Shown here one piece after another: positions 50,245 to 60,869 of a DNA stretch of 64,000 bases. Within the stretch, counting starts at the first letter, position 1, and every line of letters starts with the position of its first letter. This DNA comes from Leptasterias polaris (Eukaryota; Echinodermata; Asteroidea; Forcipulatida; Asteriidae). The notes beneath the pieces were generated by a model. It saw nothing but the letters and a program-made list of their open reading frames with translations, was not told the origin of the DNA and ran no database searches. Position numbers and translations under genes: made by a program. Location: NCBI GenBank assembly GCA_037783415.1, contig JAZGTN010000037.1, forward strand, positions 3,782,001-3,846,000, written 5' to 3'.

Positions 50245-51966
50245 TTATGTGACAATCTTTGGTAGTACAGTCCGTGCTGTTGGATCTCCAGCCTGACGTG
50301 TCTTGGCACTTGCATTCTGGCCTGTTGGTGGCAGCTTAGCAACAGCTGATGATCCATGCCTCTTGTGCTTTGCCGAGGACGCATCTACGGCAGGTGGTTT
50401 GGGTAACCTCCTCCGTAACCAGGCATGACGCAGGGCCTGACTTGGGGTCATCCTGCTTTGCGGATCCCAATCCATGCATCGCTTCAGGAAATCTATGAAC
50501 AGTGGGTCGTCACAACCCTTCAGCGCCTTCACAAGATCCTTACTCCCCGGCGGACCGCGAACTTTCCCCCGTCTTGAACGTCCACCGTTCAGAACGGTGG
50601 TTCCATCTGGTAGGGTGGTGACTGTACAGTAGCGCGGATGACCCTTGGAGTTGATGAAATTCTTAGCTCTCTTGGACTGCTCGATCAGTCTTGTCGGGGG
50701 CATCCCCAAGAGTTCGATCATGGTGGCTAGTTGGTCTCCTTCATCTTCACCAGGTAGGAGAGGGTATCCTGTGAGAAGCTCTGCCAAGATGCAGCCGAGG
50801 CTCCACATATCGATGGGCATCCCGTATCTCGCTCCGAGTATGACTTCTGGTGCTCGGTAGAAGCGACTCTGGATGTACGTGTAGATTCGCTGATGCTCGT
50901 AACAGCTGGACCCGAAGTCAATCACTTTGATGCCACTACGCCCCTGCTGCTTTAGGAGAATGTTCTCTGGTTTCATGTCGCAGTGAATTATACGATTCCG
51001 GTGTAGCGCATCTAGACACTGCAGCAATGAGTGGGCAAATTTCCGTACCAGTTGCAGACTGAATCCCTGAAATTTATTCTTCTTGATGAGTTCATACAAG
51101 TTCATACTTAGCAACTCAAAGGTGATGCATATATGGTTGCGGAAGTTGAAACTGTCGATTATGTGAATTATGTTCATATTGTTATCCTTGTCCTGCTTCT
51201 TAAGGTGTTCTAAGATCCGGATTTCTTCCTGCGCCTGTCGATGAAATCTTTTCTCGTTGCGGACCATCTTAATGGCTATGTGCTGGTTTGTCTTATGGTC
51301 GTACACTTTCACCACCTGGCCAAAGCTTCCTTTTCCAAGAATCTTCAAGACTTCATATCGATATGCGACGTGATCATGCTGAACATGAATGTATGATCCC
51401 TGGTCGTCGTCATATCCACAGTTATTCGCTCCTCCAATGACACCCTGTCTTTTCTTGGCGTTCGGTCCAACAAAATATATCTGCTGTGTGTTGAAGATCT
51501 CATGGTGCTCATAGGATGTGAGTTTGTGCATGTACATTTTCATAGCCTCTTCGGGTGTCATGGGGAGCGAGCGTTGCTTAGCCGAGTTGGATTTCGAGTC
51601 CGTGCTGTTGTCACTGGACGGCCGGCGGGCATGATTTGTTACCGTGCCGTTCGAGACCTTACCCGGCTGAACTTGCCGTTTATAGTTATGATTATCGTCT
51701 GGTTCGAATAACTGCTGGACTTGGATACCATTCGGAATATTCTCACTTGTTTTCTGAACCTTCGTTCCCCCGATAGTGTGACTTTTAATCGGCGGTAATT
51801 CAACATGTTGAGCGTGGTTAACTACCGTCCGCCCCGTGCTGTCCGTGATGTGTGCGGGGTACAGCGGCTCGCCAGTTGTCAGTGACCGAGTCCGCGATGC
51901 CCCCTGCAAGTTGACGTTGGGCTTTCGCGAAATTGAGTACGTATCCACCATTGTTGCATCGACCAT
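50245..51966 (-). CDS. DYRK2: DYRK2 dual-specificity kinase
   Basis: A single-exon frame of 573 codons (human isoform about 601), ATG at 51966. Seen: an N-terminal region with HTIGGTKV and [25 protein letters not shown] and YEHHEIF (NAPA-type segment); [20 protein letters not shown] (DYRK homology box, about 186-205); a kinase domain about 203-516 with GKGSFGQVV (211), AIK K233, HCD with D330, DFG 350-352, [13 protein letters not shown] with Y364 as the autophosphorylated tyrosine, and SRRGK; ending RTVLPKIVT. The family phosphorylates Ser/Thr substrates and autophosphorylates the activation-loop tyrosine during folding; DYRK2 also scaffolds the EDVP (EDD-DDB1-VprBP) E3 ligase. Oddity: the catalytic loop reads HCDMKPEN where other DYRKs have HCDLKPEN. 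It converges on FBXL5. Confidence 0.97.
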   Translation of the reverse strand: MVDATMVDTYSISRKPNVNLQGASRTRSLTTGEPLYPAHITDSTGRTVVNHAQHVELPPIKSHTIGGTKVQKTSENIPNGIQVQQLFEPDDNHNYKRQVQPGKVSNGTVTNHARRPSSDNSTDSKSNSAKQRSLPMTPEEAMKMYMHKLTSYEHHEIFNTQQIYFVGPNAKKRQGVIGGANNCGYDDDQGSYIHVQHDHVAYRYEVLKILGKGSFGQVVKVYDHKTNQHIAIKMVRNEKRFHRQAQEEIRILEHLKKQDKDNNMNIIHIIDSFNFRNHICITFELLSMNLYELIKKNKFQGFSLQLVRKFAHSLLQCLDALHRNRIIHCDMKPENILLKQQGRSGIKVIDFGSSCYEHQRIYTYIQSRFYRAPEVILGARYGMPIDMWSLGCILAELLTGYPLLPGEDEGDQLATMIELLGMPPTRLIEQSKRAKNFINSKGHPRYCTVTTLPDGTTVLNGGRSRRGKVRGPPGSKDLVKALKGCDDPLFIDFLKRCMDWDPQSRMTPSQALRHAWLRRRLPKPPAVDASSAKHKRHGSSAVAKLPPTGQNASAKTRQAGDPTARTVLPKIVT

Positions 51967-52300
51967 GTTCTACTTCCACTCACAGTTCAAAGGAATTACA
52001 ACTCTCCTACACCGATCTTTCTTGATTCAGCACATACTAGCATGTTTTTGTGAGGACCATTTCCGTAAAATCTTGTCATAAATCCAAAATGGCAGACCGT
52101 GCGTTAATGTAATGCTTTGGTAAATGCAACACAAGCGGCGCTGTGCTGTGTCCACATACAAGGCACTAAGGAATTTGCCTGGTGTTTCTATGGATACACG
52201 CAGGCTGTTCTCTTGTTTACAACGTCATTCACCTGACGTCGCCACCCAACAGATATCACGTGATTAGAATAAACCAATTAACAAAAGATACATTCATATG
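51967..52300 (-). promoter_or_regulatory. DYRK2 5' UTR / promoter region
   Basis: The start codon context is followed upstream by 5' UTR-like sequence. CACGTGA and TGACGTC motifs lie near 52256 and 52234. No TATA box at a clear distance. The transcription start is not determined, and a non-coding first exon further upstream is possible. Confidence 0.3.
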
Positions 52301-52474
52301 CAAATTGTGCAGTTGGTTTTGAGATGATGGATGATGAATAGTGGTGGAGTCACCGAATAAAACTGCATGATTCATTATTAATGTGTTACTTTGCTAATAA
52401 AAGTAAACCCACCCCTGCTACTAAAAATCGTTAGCTCTTTGAGTGACTAGTCATGAGACTATAATAATGTTCGA

Positions 52475-53224
52475 TTAAAGGGTGTTTGTAACATTGGTAA
52501 AAGTAAAAATATAAATGTTCACAGATTCACACATAACTTACATTGTATAAAGATGGTCATGATGGGAAACTCCCTTTGAAATATTTTTGCTTTAAATGCT
52601 ATAGTTTTTGAGAAATGAGTAAAACAATTGTTTTGATCTCATGAGTCAAAAACTTGATGTTTGAAAACAGTGAAAACACTTAAGGTTTTCCCCCACTTTT
52701 TCTGGTGATTGCAATGACCAATTGAGCTTAAACTTTCACAGGTTTGTTGTTTCCATGTAGGCCTATAATGTTGTGTAACCGACATTTTACACACGAAAAA
52801 TGACACAAGGTTAACTCTCAGCAGGATGCAGTGGTTATAACTTTAATAGAACGCACTTTTAACGAACGTAACAGAAAACCCCCATCATGGATGGCGATGC
52901 TAAACTAGTTGCAAGGACATAAATCGTCCAGTCGGCTGGACCTCGAGAGAATTTAAGAATCGCTTTTTTTTTTTTTTTTGATGAATGCTTGGATTTGGGG
53001 TTACATGGCTAAATTTAGAATAAGAGTACATTATAGGCAAAATTCAGAATAAGAGTAAATAAAAAAAGAAAATTTTAGTAATTATGAAAGTTAATAACTG
53101 TACACAACACAAATATGGCAAGGAATTAATCGGGTATAATTTGCCCGGTTACATGTTGTGATACACCAAGTGAGGATACTGGTCTTTGACATTTACCAAA
53201 AGTAGGCCTATAAACTCCCTTTAA
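52475..53224. mobile_element. Long TTAA-flanked MITE
   Basis: TTAA at 52475-52478 and 53221-53224. GGGTGTTTGTAACATTGGTA at the left; the right side has GGTCTTTGACATTTACCAA, as in the AGGCACTG family. It contains an 18-base T run. No ORF. Confidence 0.65.
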
Positions 53225-53386
53225 TGTTATAATGGCTGGCACTTCTAATTAGAAACATTATTCCAACATATAACATAATTAAACAATTTTTTTTTAGAAA
53301 ATAGAATTAGCTGTTAAAAACTGCTCATTACCAACTATACCAACTATAGGCCTAAGTAACTAAATCAGTGATTCCCACTCTCCCGG

Positions 53387-53462
53387 ATCTTCCGGGAGTC
53401 TCCGGGAATTTAGTGAATACTCCCGGTCTCCCGGATCAGATGAAAAACTCCCGGAATCATTA
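53387..53462. repeat. Second copy of the CTCCCGGATCTTC repeat
   Basis: Same motif order as 5891-6005. Confidence 0.6.
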
Positions 53463-54167
53463 AAAAAACAAACCAAATATAGTGTTTATCAAGATAATTC
53501 TATAAATACAAAATTTCATATTGAAATGTATGGCGACGTTCGTTTTGTTACGGGACGGTTGTCGATTTCGCAATCGTTTGTTTTTTTGCCGTACGGTCGC
53601 CGATATCGCAATATGAAATACTTAACTACTGCATGGAGAAGAAATTATCGGAGGATCAAACAATCGTACGTCTACCCAACTTCCAATTTGATAATGGCCG
53701 GACGCCTTCGACTAGCATAGCCTTTCTCGAGAAAGACTCTGTCATTAGTCAGTCCCTAACTTTTCTTTTTGTATCTTGGTGGTGTAGGCCTATAATGATA
53801 GAAAAACTTCAGTCATTTTCAGGATTGTTCTTATAAAATTATTTCTTATTTCGTTATTTGTTGGTCTTTAATTTAAAACGTTAACATTTAACATTCATAG
53901 TGTCGGCCAAATGACATAAGCAAGTTGCAGAATCAATGGTCAATAGGTTTGATTCAAGTCATTTTAACTATGAGGGGGCCAATAAAATTTGTAAAAATCT
54001 AAATAAAACGCAACGATTTTGTTTTACTTTTCAGCCCCCTTTTTTTTTATTTCACATTTGTTTGTGTAATGTAGATTATGATACCAGTAGCAGTTGTAAA
54101 GTTGCCCTGGAATTCCACTCTTGGCTCAATTTTATTAAAGCTATTATAACAAGCATGAAATGATGCA

Positions 54168-54561
54168 TTAAAGGCACTGTACACGTTTGGTAATTACTCA
54201 AAATATATATTAGCATAAAAACTTACTTGGTAACGAGCAACGGAGAGCTGTTGATAGTAAAAACATTGTGAGAAACGACTCCCTCTGAAGTAACGTAGTT
54301 TTTGAGAAAGAGGTAATTTCTCACTAAAATAATAAAAGACTTCTGGCCAGAAGCATTTTATTCCTATCTGAAAGCACACTAATTTGTACAACAAGGGTGT
54401 TTTTTCTTTCATCTCTTTCTTGCAACTTCAATGACCAATTGGTCATTGAAGTTGCAAGAAATTTTCACAGGCTTGTTATTTTATGCATATAGGCTATGTT
54501 TGGATACACCAAGTGAGAATACTGGTCTTTGACAATTACAAAACGTGTTCAGTGCCTTTAA
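54168..54561. mobile_element. TTAA-flanked AGGCACTG MITE with perfect internal palindrome
   Basis: TTAA, AGGCACTGTACACG at the left; CGTGTTCAGTGCCT then TTAA at the right. Inside, 54417-54460 is a perfect 44-bp palindrome with 20-bp arms (TTCTTGCAACTTCAATGACC) around AATT. Confidence 0.85.
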
Positions 54562-54574
54562 GCAAAAAGTCAGC

Positions 54575-54805
54575 AGGGTGACCGGTCACAAATAATCTAC
54601 TTTGCATTTCGGCTAACTAGTAAACTGAACCAGTTTAACTTGTTGCTAAGTAGGCTTACCAGCCAAAATGCAGTAGGTCCAAAACAATGTACATGTATGT
54701 GGCTGGTTTCCGGCTAAATTTTTTTAAAGCAAAGTTTTGCTAAACCAGCTAGTTCAGTAATATTTTGCATAAAAGTTAATTCCAGCTTTGTAAATTTGGG
54801 CCCCG
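54575..54805. repeat. Decayed TTTCATAGAGCTGC-family MITE
   Basis: AGGGTGACCGGTCACAAATA, TTGCATTTCGGCTAACTAG and TTTGTAAATTTGGGCCCC follow the family order. Ends are imperfect. Confidence 0.5.
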
Positions 54806-55280
54806 ATTGTTTTGAGACAATTAAGACCGTCCGTGTCCGAATTTGGTGACGGCTGCAGTTGTTCTTAGACAAGAGTGTTGCCTATGGGCTAGGTGTAGAC
54901 TTGATTTCAAGTCTGAGACTGCGGTTATTTCTCTGCATCAGCAGCCACGCAGAATTCCCCGGCAGATTTGCTATCACGCGCTCTAACTCGCAATCTCAGA
55001 CTTGACCCTCTTGTGTATACGGGATATTCATTTATTCACTACTGACATTAGCCTTGCTCAAGGCGGTCGGTCGCAGTTTTCACTCCGAAAAGATGCCGTA
55101 AAATCCACCACTAGCCTATACACAAGCACTCGTAATGTTTGTATCACATCGCACGACGCCCGTACTACTACTGTGCGCAGGTCATCCGCACTCGTATTAC
55201 TATTCGCATGCGGAGGCCGTAGGCCGACAGCCTTGTCGCGTCTGTATCTACCGGGTTTAATGTGTTTCCTGTTTTTATTT

Positions 55281-55334
55281 CCGCTAGCCCCCCCATTTTC
55301 GTCCACTATTGGACGAAAATGGGGGGGCTAGCGG
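55281..55334. repeat. Perfect 54-bp hairpin
   Basis: 25-bp arms with no mismatch (CCGCTAGCCCCCCCATTTTC start) around CTAT. The right arm ends GGGGGGGCTAGCGG. Confidence 0.9.
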
Positions 55335-55737
55335 ATATGCTGGTATGCAGATCATGAATATTTAAATCTTTCGTTCGGCCGACTAAACAGCGCAGAATGG
55401 GAGGCAAATGAATGATTCATTTTCGACGGTCCAATCACAAGCTTCCCTCATGACCTTTGTACCATGCTTCCACACAAGCACACGATTCGAACACCGTGGC
55501 CGTTGAGACTGGGAGACTGGTTGGACGAGTCCATTTTATCTGAGGGTGATGAAATCTTCAAATGTTGTAAACACGTAGACCTAATCTTTACACTAGTAGA
55601 GAACATTCGAAAATGATTATTTTTACGTTGTTAACTGCTTTAGTAATTTGAAACTACAGGCCTTACTGTTATGATGTTAGTGCTGATAGAGAAAGAATTT
55701 CAACGATACGATTTTCTTTTTCTTTGTTAACGGTAAG

Positions 55738-55835
55738 CATCTCTTTAAAAAAATGGAGTGTACTCAAACCGCGATTGCAAATGATTGCGCAATGCGCCCC
55801 CCATCCTTAGTAAACATGACTTCCGCCACTGACCA
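55738..55835. repeat. Dispersed repeat shared with 18225-18330
   Basis: CTCTTTAAAAAAATGGAGTG and GATTGCGCAATGCGCCCC match the 5' flank of the nested gene. Confidence 0.5.
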
Positions 55836-56257
55836 ATGGGGTCTTGTCTTATGCACGCATTATAGTATTTATTTATTTATTTATTTATTGGCACTCACTT
55901 TTAAAACAGTGGCACACACCCAACACTACAAGTATATAGGTGGTGCGTCCATATACAAATTATTCAAGTTACAAATATGCTGTATAAACGATTTAGAATA
56001 CAAAAGTACAGTGCATGTAGTAGACATAATTAACATCGCAGAAATACATATACATGTCTGTATACCCGTAGGTACATAGTTTGAACACATACATAACATT
56101 TAGACATACAGAATATCGAAGCAATACAAAAAAAATAAAATAATAATGCAATGTAATATATACATGCAATGTAAGACACAATGTATAAAGAATACAGGGA
56201 ATTATAGTAATGACCCCGGCTAGCTCAAAACAGAACCATCAAGGCGTTGATTCAGAT

Positions 56258-56620
56258 AGTCTACGTGTACACATCTCACACCACGCAAGCACTGCGTTAC
56301 ACATGCTTGGCACACATCCAGAGACTGCACATAGCTGGGGTGCATGGGTAGCGCAATGGCGCAATAGCGCAAAGGGAAAACCAACTAATCTAAAAAAGAC
56401 AATTAATAAATGAAAGTAAAACTCCAACGCCTTGGTCATAGTCTACGTGTACACATCTCACACCACGCAAGCACTGCGTTACACATGCTTGGCACACATC
56501 CAGAGACTGCACATAGCTGGGGTGCATGGGTAGCGCAATGGCGCAATAGCGCAAAGGGAAAACCAACTAATCTAAAAAAGACAATTAATAAATGAAAGTA
56601 AAACTCCAACGCCTTGGTCA
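56258..56620. repeat. Near-perfect 2 x 182-bp tandem duplication
   Basis: 56258-56439 and 56440-56620 appear identical over the shared length. Both begin AGTCTACGTGTACACATCTC and end AACTCCAACGCCTTGGTCA. The short open frames inside are not considered genes. Confidence 0.9.
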
Positions 56621-57258
56621 AGGCTATACTGACATTTGTACATAACAACACTTTGCCAGAGAGATGACCAACAAAACTCCCGAGACCACAAAACTCCCGA
56701 TGGCTGCGTCTATTCCAAATAGGATATAATCGCTTCAGCATTTTCTGTAAAATCGAGCCATTGCTTTTATTTTATAGTGCTTTGTACGTACATATACGCT
56801 ATATATAATTTATACATAAATAATACAAGATTTAATCTCAAAATGTTGAAAAATAAACATGACAAACAACCTGATCCTTACTAGACGAAAAATTGTGATA
56901 CCTTTGATTTGAATGGAATCGTCCAAAGATTTTCCCAACGTTTTTTACGTATTTTGAATAAAAGAACTAGAATCACTTTGGTTTTTTGTGTGTTTCCAAA
57001 CTGTAAGTTGAATCACCGACCGAGCAGAGACAGATTAGTTACACGTGCATCAATGTTGTATTTCTGTACTATATCCCGTGGTATAAACGGTTAAGTTTGA
57101 ATGTGCATTTTATTGAAGGCCTCGGAGATTCTGACCAATCAGAGTGTTCCGTCCACTTTTGGACTAATTCGCCATAGGGTGTGTACAAACCGATGAACAA
57201 TGTTCCCAAGTCTCGTAGGTTCAAGACGGAGGTTTATCCACAAGAGGGCGCTGTTTCA

Positions 57259-57500
57259 GCCAATAATGTAATCGCGGCTATCAGGACGACTAAAAACCAC
57301 GATCACAGACTTGGAACTAAGACTAGGCTAGGTGACGATCAACTTCAAGCCGTAGCCAGAGCTGCTAATTAGGGCTCTATAATAATATAGGCGCTCGCGA
57401 AGAAGACAGCACGCTTGCGTTCACGGTGCTAGACTTGGTTCCAAGTCTGTGATCGTGGTTTTTAGTCTACCTGATAGCCAATACGTTATTGCCTGAAATA
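57259..57500. mobile_element. Inverted-repeat element, ACTAAAAACCACGATCACAG core
   Basis: ACTAAAAACCACGATCACAG at 57289 and its complement near 57467 pair well. The arms go on outward through GGCTATCAGG and a CAATAA.GTA block. About 85 bp in the middle. Confidence 0.75.
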
Positions 57501-57613
57501 ATAGCGCACTTCGTCGGTCTGAGATTGCGTGAGTAATCTGCGGGGGAACTTTGCGTGGCTGATGCAGAGAAATAACCGCGATTTCAGACTTGAAATCAAG
57601 TCTATCAGTCTAT

Positions 57614-57806
57614 CAAAGGCTTCTGGCCAGAAGTCTTTTATTATTTTAGTGAGAAATTACCTCTTTCTCAAAAACTACGTTACTTCAGAGGGAGTCGTTT
57701 CTCACAATGTTTTATACTATCAACAGCTCTTCGTTGCTCGTTACAAAGTAAGTTTTTATGCTAATATATATTTTGAGTAATTACCAAACGTGTACAGTGC
57801 CTTTAA
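57614..57806. repeat. Half of an AGGCACTG MITE
   Basis: It starts at the family's central palindrome (CTTCTGGCCAGAAG) and runs to CAAACGTGTACAGTGCCT, TTAA. The left half is missing or replaced. Confidence 0.75.
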
Positions 57807-58880
57807 AGGTTCTGTATACGTTTGCTATAAATTGGAGCCTACTGATTGTGTTAATCCTACATAAATGTATACAATAAAACTAACCTGTGAGTCGCGTTTT
57901 TGAGATATCAATATATAGGCCTATAGATATGAATATTTCCACGCAGGAAAAATATTCCCAATAGGAATACACAGTCTGAGAAGCGTTTCTGACAGAAACG
58001 CTTCTCGGATTCAAATTTGGGGAATAAAAAGTGATATATTTTTCCTTAACCGTAGTACTTCGATTCGAAGTTAAAAGTTTCTCAACATTCTTTATACTAC
58101 TCAAAGCTGCTGTACTTCTTACCAAGTAATTTGTATAGACTGTGCAAGTCTCGCGCGCATTCGAACTTCCGGGACCATAGTTGTCCCAACCATAATGGAG
58201 TTTTACGTGGGCGAGATTTTGTTTCGTCAATTATTTTAGTTTAACGTAGTTTATGACCTAGACAATTATACATGTTGTTGGGAATGTAACACTAAGTGAT
58301 AACAAAATATGAAAGTAAAACCAATTCAACAATAAAACGAAGATCAGAAAACCCGAGAATTAAACTTGACCTCAGCTTCCGGTTATTGCAAAAAATTAAG
58401 AATTTTGTGCTCGCCTCCGATCATAAAACCTATGTAAACGCTTGTTTTGGATGCGTGATTATAATCACCAGATGCTGCAATTGCAAAGCGAACCTTTTTC
58501 ATTGCAGTCTATTGGTTGTTGAGACGTCAGCATCCTCTTTAAACTGTGATACGGGTCAATTCTAAACCCGTTTGACCATCACGAATCCGCTTAAGGGGTT
58601 TCAAAAAAGCATCCTTGTCCCAGAGTTGTGGGGTTTTTTTCAATAATAATTAACACACTTTTGTGTATTTTTTTCAAAAGCTAAAACTAATTTCATAAAA
58701 TATTAATGATTTATTTTTGTTGTTCAGATTTGGTCATGAAATATAATTTAAAACAAAGATTTGATTTCAGAAATAAAAATTGTTCTTCGTTTGACGTGTT
58801 TTCTCGTTAGGATACGCGCGAGACTTGCACAGTCTATTGCCATTAATTTTCAGAGTCATTACCAAACGTGTACTGTGCCT
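57807..58880. mobile_element. TTAA-flanked MITE carrying a nested element
   Basis: TTAA at 57803-57806 and 58881-58884. Ends AGGTTCTGTATACGTTTG and CAAACGTGTACTGTGCCT. A perfect hairpin GAGAAGCGTTTCT-GAC-complement is at 57978-58006. The nested element is 58136-58836. Confidence 0.75.
58136..58836. mobile_element. Nested TAGACTGTGCAAGTCTCGCG element (long copy)
   Basis: TAGACTGTGCAAGTCTCGCG at the left and CGCGAGACTTGCACAGTCTA at the right are exact inverted repeats. 701 bp, no convincing transposase. It begins and ends in TA. Confidence 0.8.
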
Positions 58881-59150
58881 TTAAATGAGATAAACCATGG
58901 TATCTTATTTTCGTCAGAATAGCTAAGAAAATTCCAGAAAATCAAATTCTCCATAACAGTAGACTTTGTATTAATTTGTTTTAGGCCCCTACTCCCAGCC
59001 GCTTGGATGATGTCGACTATACTCGCGACTGTCTAAAAAAATTATTTCGAACCTATTTTAAAATTGTTTTTTAAAGTTTTATCGTAGTTCTTTTCGATTG
59101 CGCTTTCAAATCCGATGAACTTGCGATAGATAACCTACCGTTGATTTAAA

Positions 59151-59664
59151 ACATAATAGATGAAGAAGTAACTATAACTATAAATGTAAATAGTAGTGAA
59201 CTTGCGGGTACAACCATGTGTATAATCTCTTTTGGGAGGAGTGTTGGCTCTGAAAAGAGCCGGTTTGGTCTCGACGTTTCGAACAGTATACTCTGCTCGT
59301 CTTCAGAAGACGAGCAGAGACGAGCAGAGACGAGCAGAGACGAGCAGAGACGAGCAGAGACGAGCAGAGACGAGCAGAGACGAGCAGAGACGAGCAGAGA
59401 CGAGCAGAGACGAGCAGAGACGAGCAGAGACGAGCAGAGACGAGCAGAGACGAGCAGAGACGAGCAGAGACGAGCAGAGACGAGCAGAGTATACTGTTCG
59501 AAACGTCGAGACCAAACCGGCTCTTTTCAGAGCCAACACTCCTCCCAAAAGAGATTATACACATGGTTGTACCCGCAAGTTCACTACTATTTACATTTAT
59601 AGTTATAGTTACTTCTTACTTTCAACACCATGCAAAGCTTCAAACACCACATAATAGATGAAGA
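59151..59664. mobile_element. Foldback element with 10-bp satellite core
   Basis: Perfect 140-bp arms 59163-59302 and 59478-59617. Between them a satellite of CGAGCAGAGA runs 18 units (59311-59490, last base changed) and is open in all frames. The direct repeat ACATAATAGATGAAGA occurs at 59151-59166 and 59649-59664, and a 31-base tail separates the right arm from the second copy. The open frames on both strands are by-products of the palindrome. Confidence 0.85.
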
Positions 59665-60055
59665 TTTACCTCGTTCGGGGAATCAAGCACATAATTTAAT
59701 TGTAGGAGAAGTTCAATAGTTCACACTCAAAACTCTTTTATTTTGACAGAGACCAGCGACCGGCACTTTATACACAATAGTGCAGTAAGTCTTACCGTGG
59801 TCTAGACTATATTAGGATTGGTGTACTACACCAATAATGGTGCACATGGAAAAAAAATTGAAAAAGAAAAGGCTTTTCTTCTGCAGTCTTTTTTCCGTTA
59901 CTACTGATAATTGGTTGCACTCATGCATGGGCGCCCTTGCATGCTTATTTTCAGTTGTAGTTGGTTGTTGTTGTTGTTGCTGTTGCTGTGTAATACTGTG
60001 GGGTTTGTTTTTTGTTTGAGTTTTTTTTTTTTTTTCTTATTGCGCCCTCTTCGCA

Positions 60056-60175
60056 AGTATTATGCGCAAATTATTGCATTTTGCATGGCTGATGCAGACT
60101 CGCTGCGCCCTCTTCGCCAGGTATATAGGGCGCAAATTATAGCATTTTGCATGGCTGATGCAGATAAAAATAACC
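60056..60175. repeat. Short tandem duplication with GACTTGAAATCAAGTC nearby
   Basis: GCGCAAATTAT.GCATTTTGCA then TGGCTGATGCAGA occurs twice about 67 bp apart. Similar TGGCTGATGCAGA and GACTTGAAATCAAGTC strings at 57558-57605 and 54900-54950 show a dispersed family. Confidence 0.6.
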
Positions 60176-60255
60176 CCGATCTCCTCAGTCTTGAAATCAA
60201 GTCTATAGTCCTATGGCAAGATATATTCCAAAATCCCCGGGGACCGGTAGCTCAT

Positions 60256-60281
60256 CATGGAGGTAGAATTCTACCTCCATG
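60256..60281. repeat. Perfect 26-bp palindrome
   Basis: CATGGAGGTAGAA followed directly by its complement TTCTACCTCCATG, no loop. Confidence 0.9.
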
Positions 60282-60298
60282 GGTAGCCTAACTCTCAA

Positions 60299-60624
60299 TT
60301 AAAGGGAAGGTTTGGTAATGACTCTAATGGCAATAAAAACTTACTTGGTAAGAGGTACAGCAGCTTTGGATAGTATAATGCATTTTGAAAAACCTTTCAC
60401 TTCGAAGTACTGTGGTTCAATGGAAAAATATATCACTTTGTATCCCCCAAAACATGAATTTGAATCGCCCTGAGAAGCGTTACGGCCGTAACGCTTCTCA
60501 GATTTAATTGTGACCACCCTTTGAAGTGAAATTTTCACTGGTTAGTTTTACTGTATACACGTACATTTATATATAGGATTAAAACAATCAAACGGTTCCA
60601 ACCAAATGTATACTTTGCCTTTAA
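60299..60624. mobile_element. TTAA-flanked MITE with central palindrome
   Basis: TTAA at 60299-60302 and 60621-60624. A perfect 30-bp palindrome (TGAGAAGCGTTACGG and complement) is at 60471-60500. It shares GAGAAGCG centres and CTTACTTGGTAAGA sequence with the 57807 element. Confidence 0.8.
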
Positions 60625-60869
60625 TCTAAGAGCTAATCATGTTATTAACAGCCTAACAGGTGTTTTTAAAGTGGTCTTCCTGAACTCTTTTTAATGTCAT
60701 TTTAATATTTAACGTAATTATGCAAAACAGTTGAAATAATATTTTGGCCTAAATGGCAAGTGAAATAGGGCTTACTTTTACACCTATCTTATTGCAGCAG
60801 TTTTCGAATAAGTTTTTTTTTATACACCAGAATAGAAAAGTGTGCCACGCTTTACGCTTCATATGTGTA

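Noticed and set aside
56210..56741. Pair of matching 61-67 codon frames in the 182-bp duplication
   Set aside because: The same frame appears twice only because the DNA is duplicated; no homology or gene signals.
59311..59490. CRISPR array
   Set aside because: Units are directly contiguous with no spacers, in an animal genome: a simple satellite.
59178..59654. Long open frames on both strands with repeated DEQRRAETSR or SSLLVSARLC units
   Set aside because: A 10-bp repeat without stops is open in every frame, and the palindrome makes the two strands encode nearly the same peptides. Not genes.
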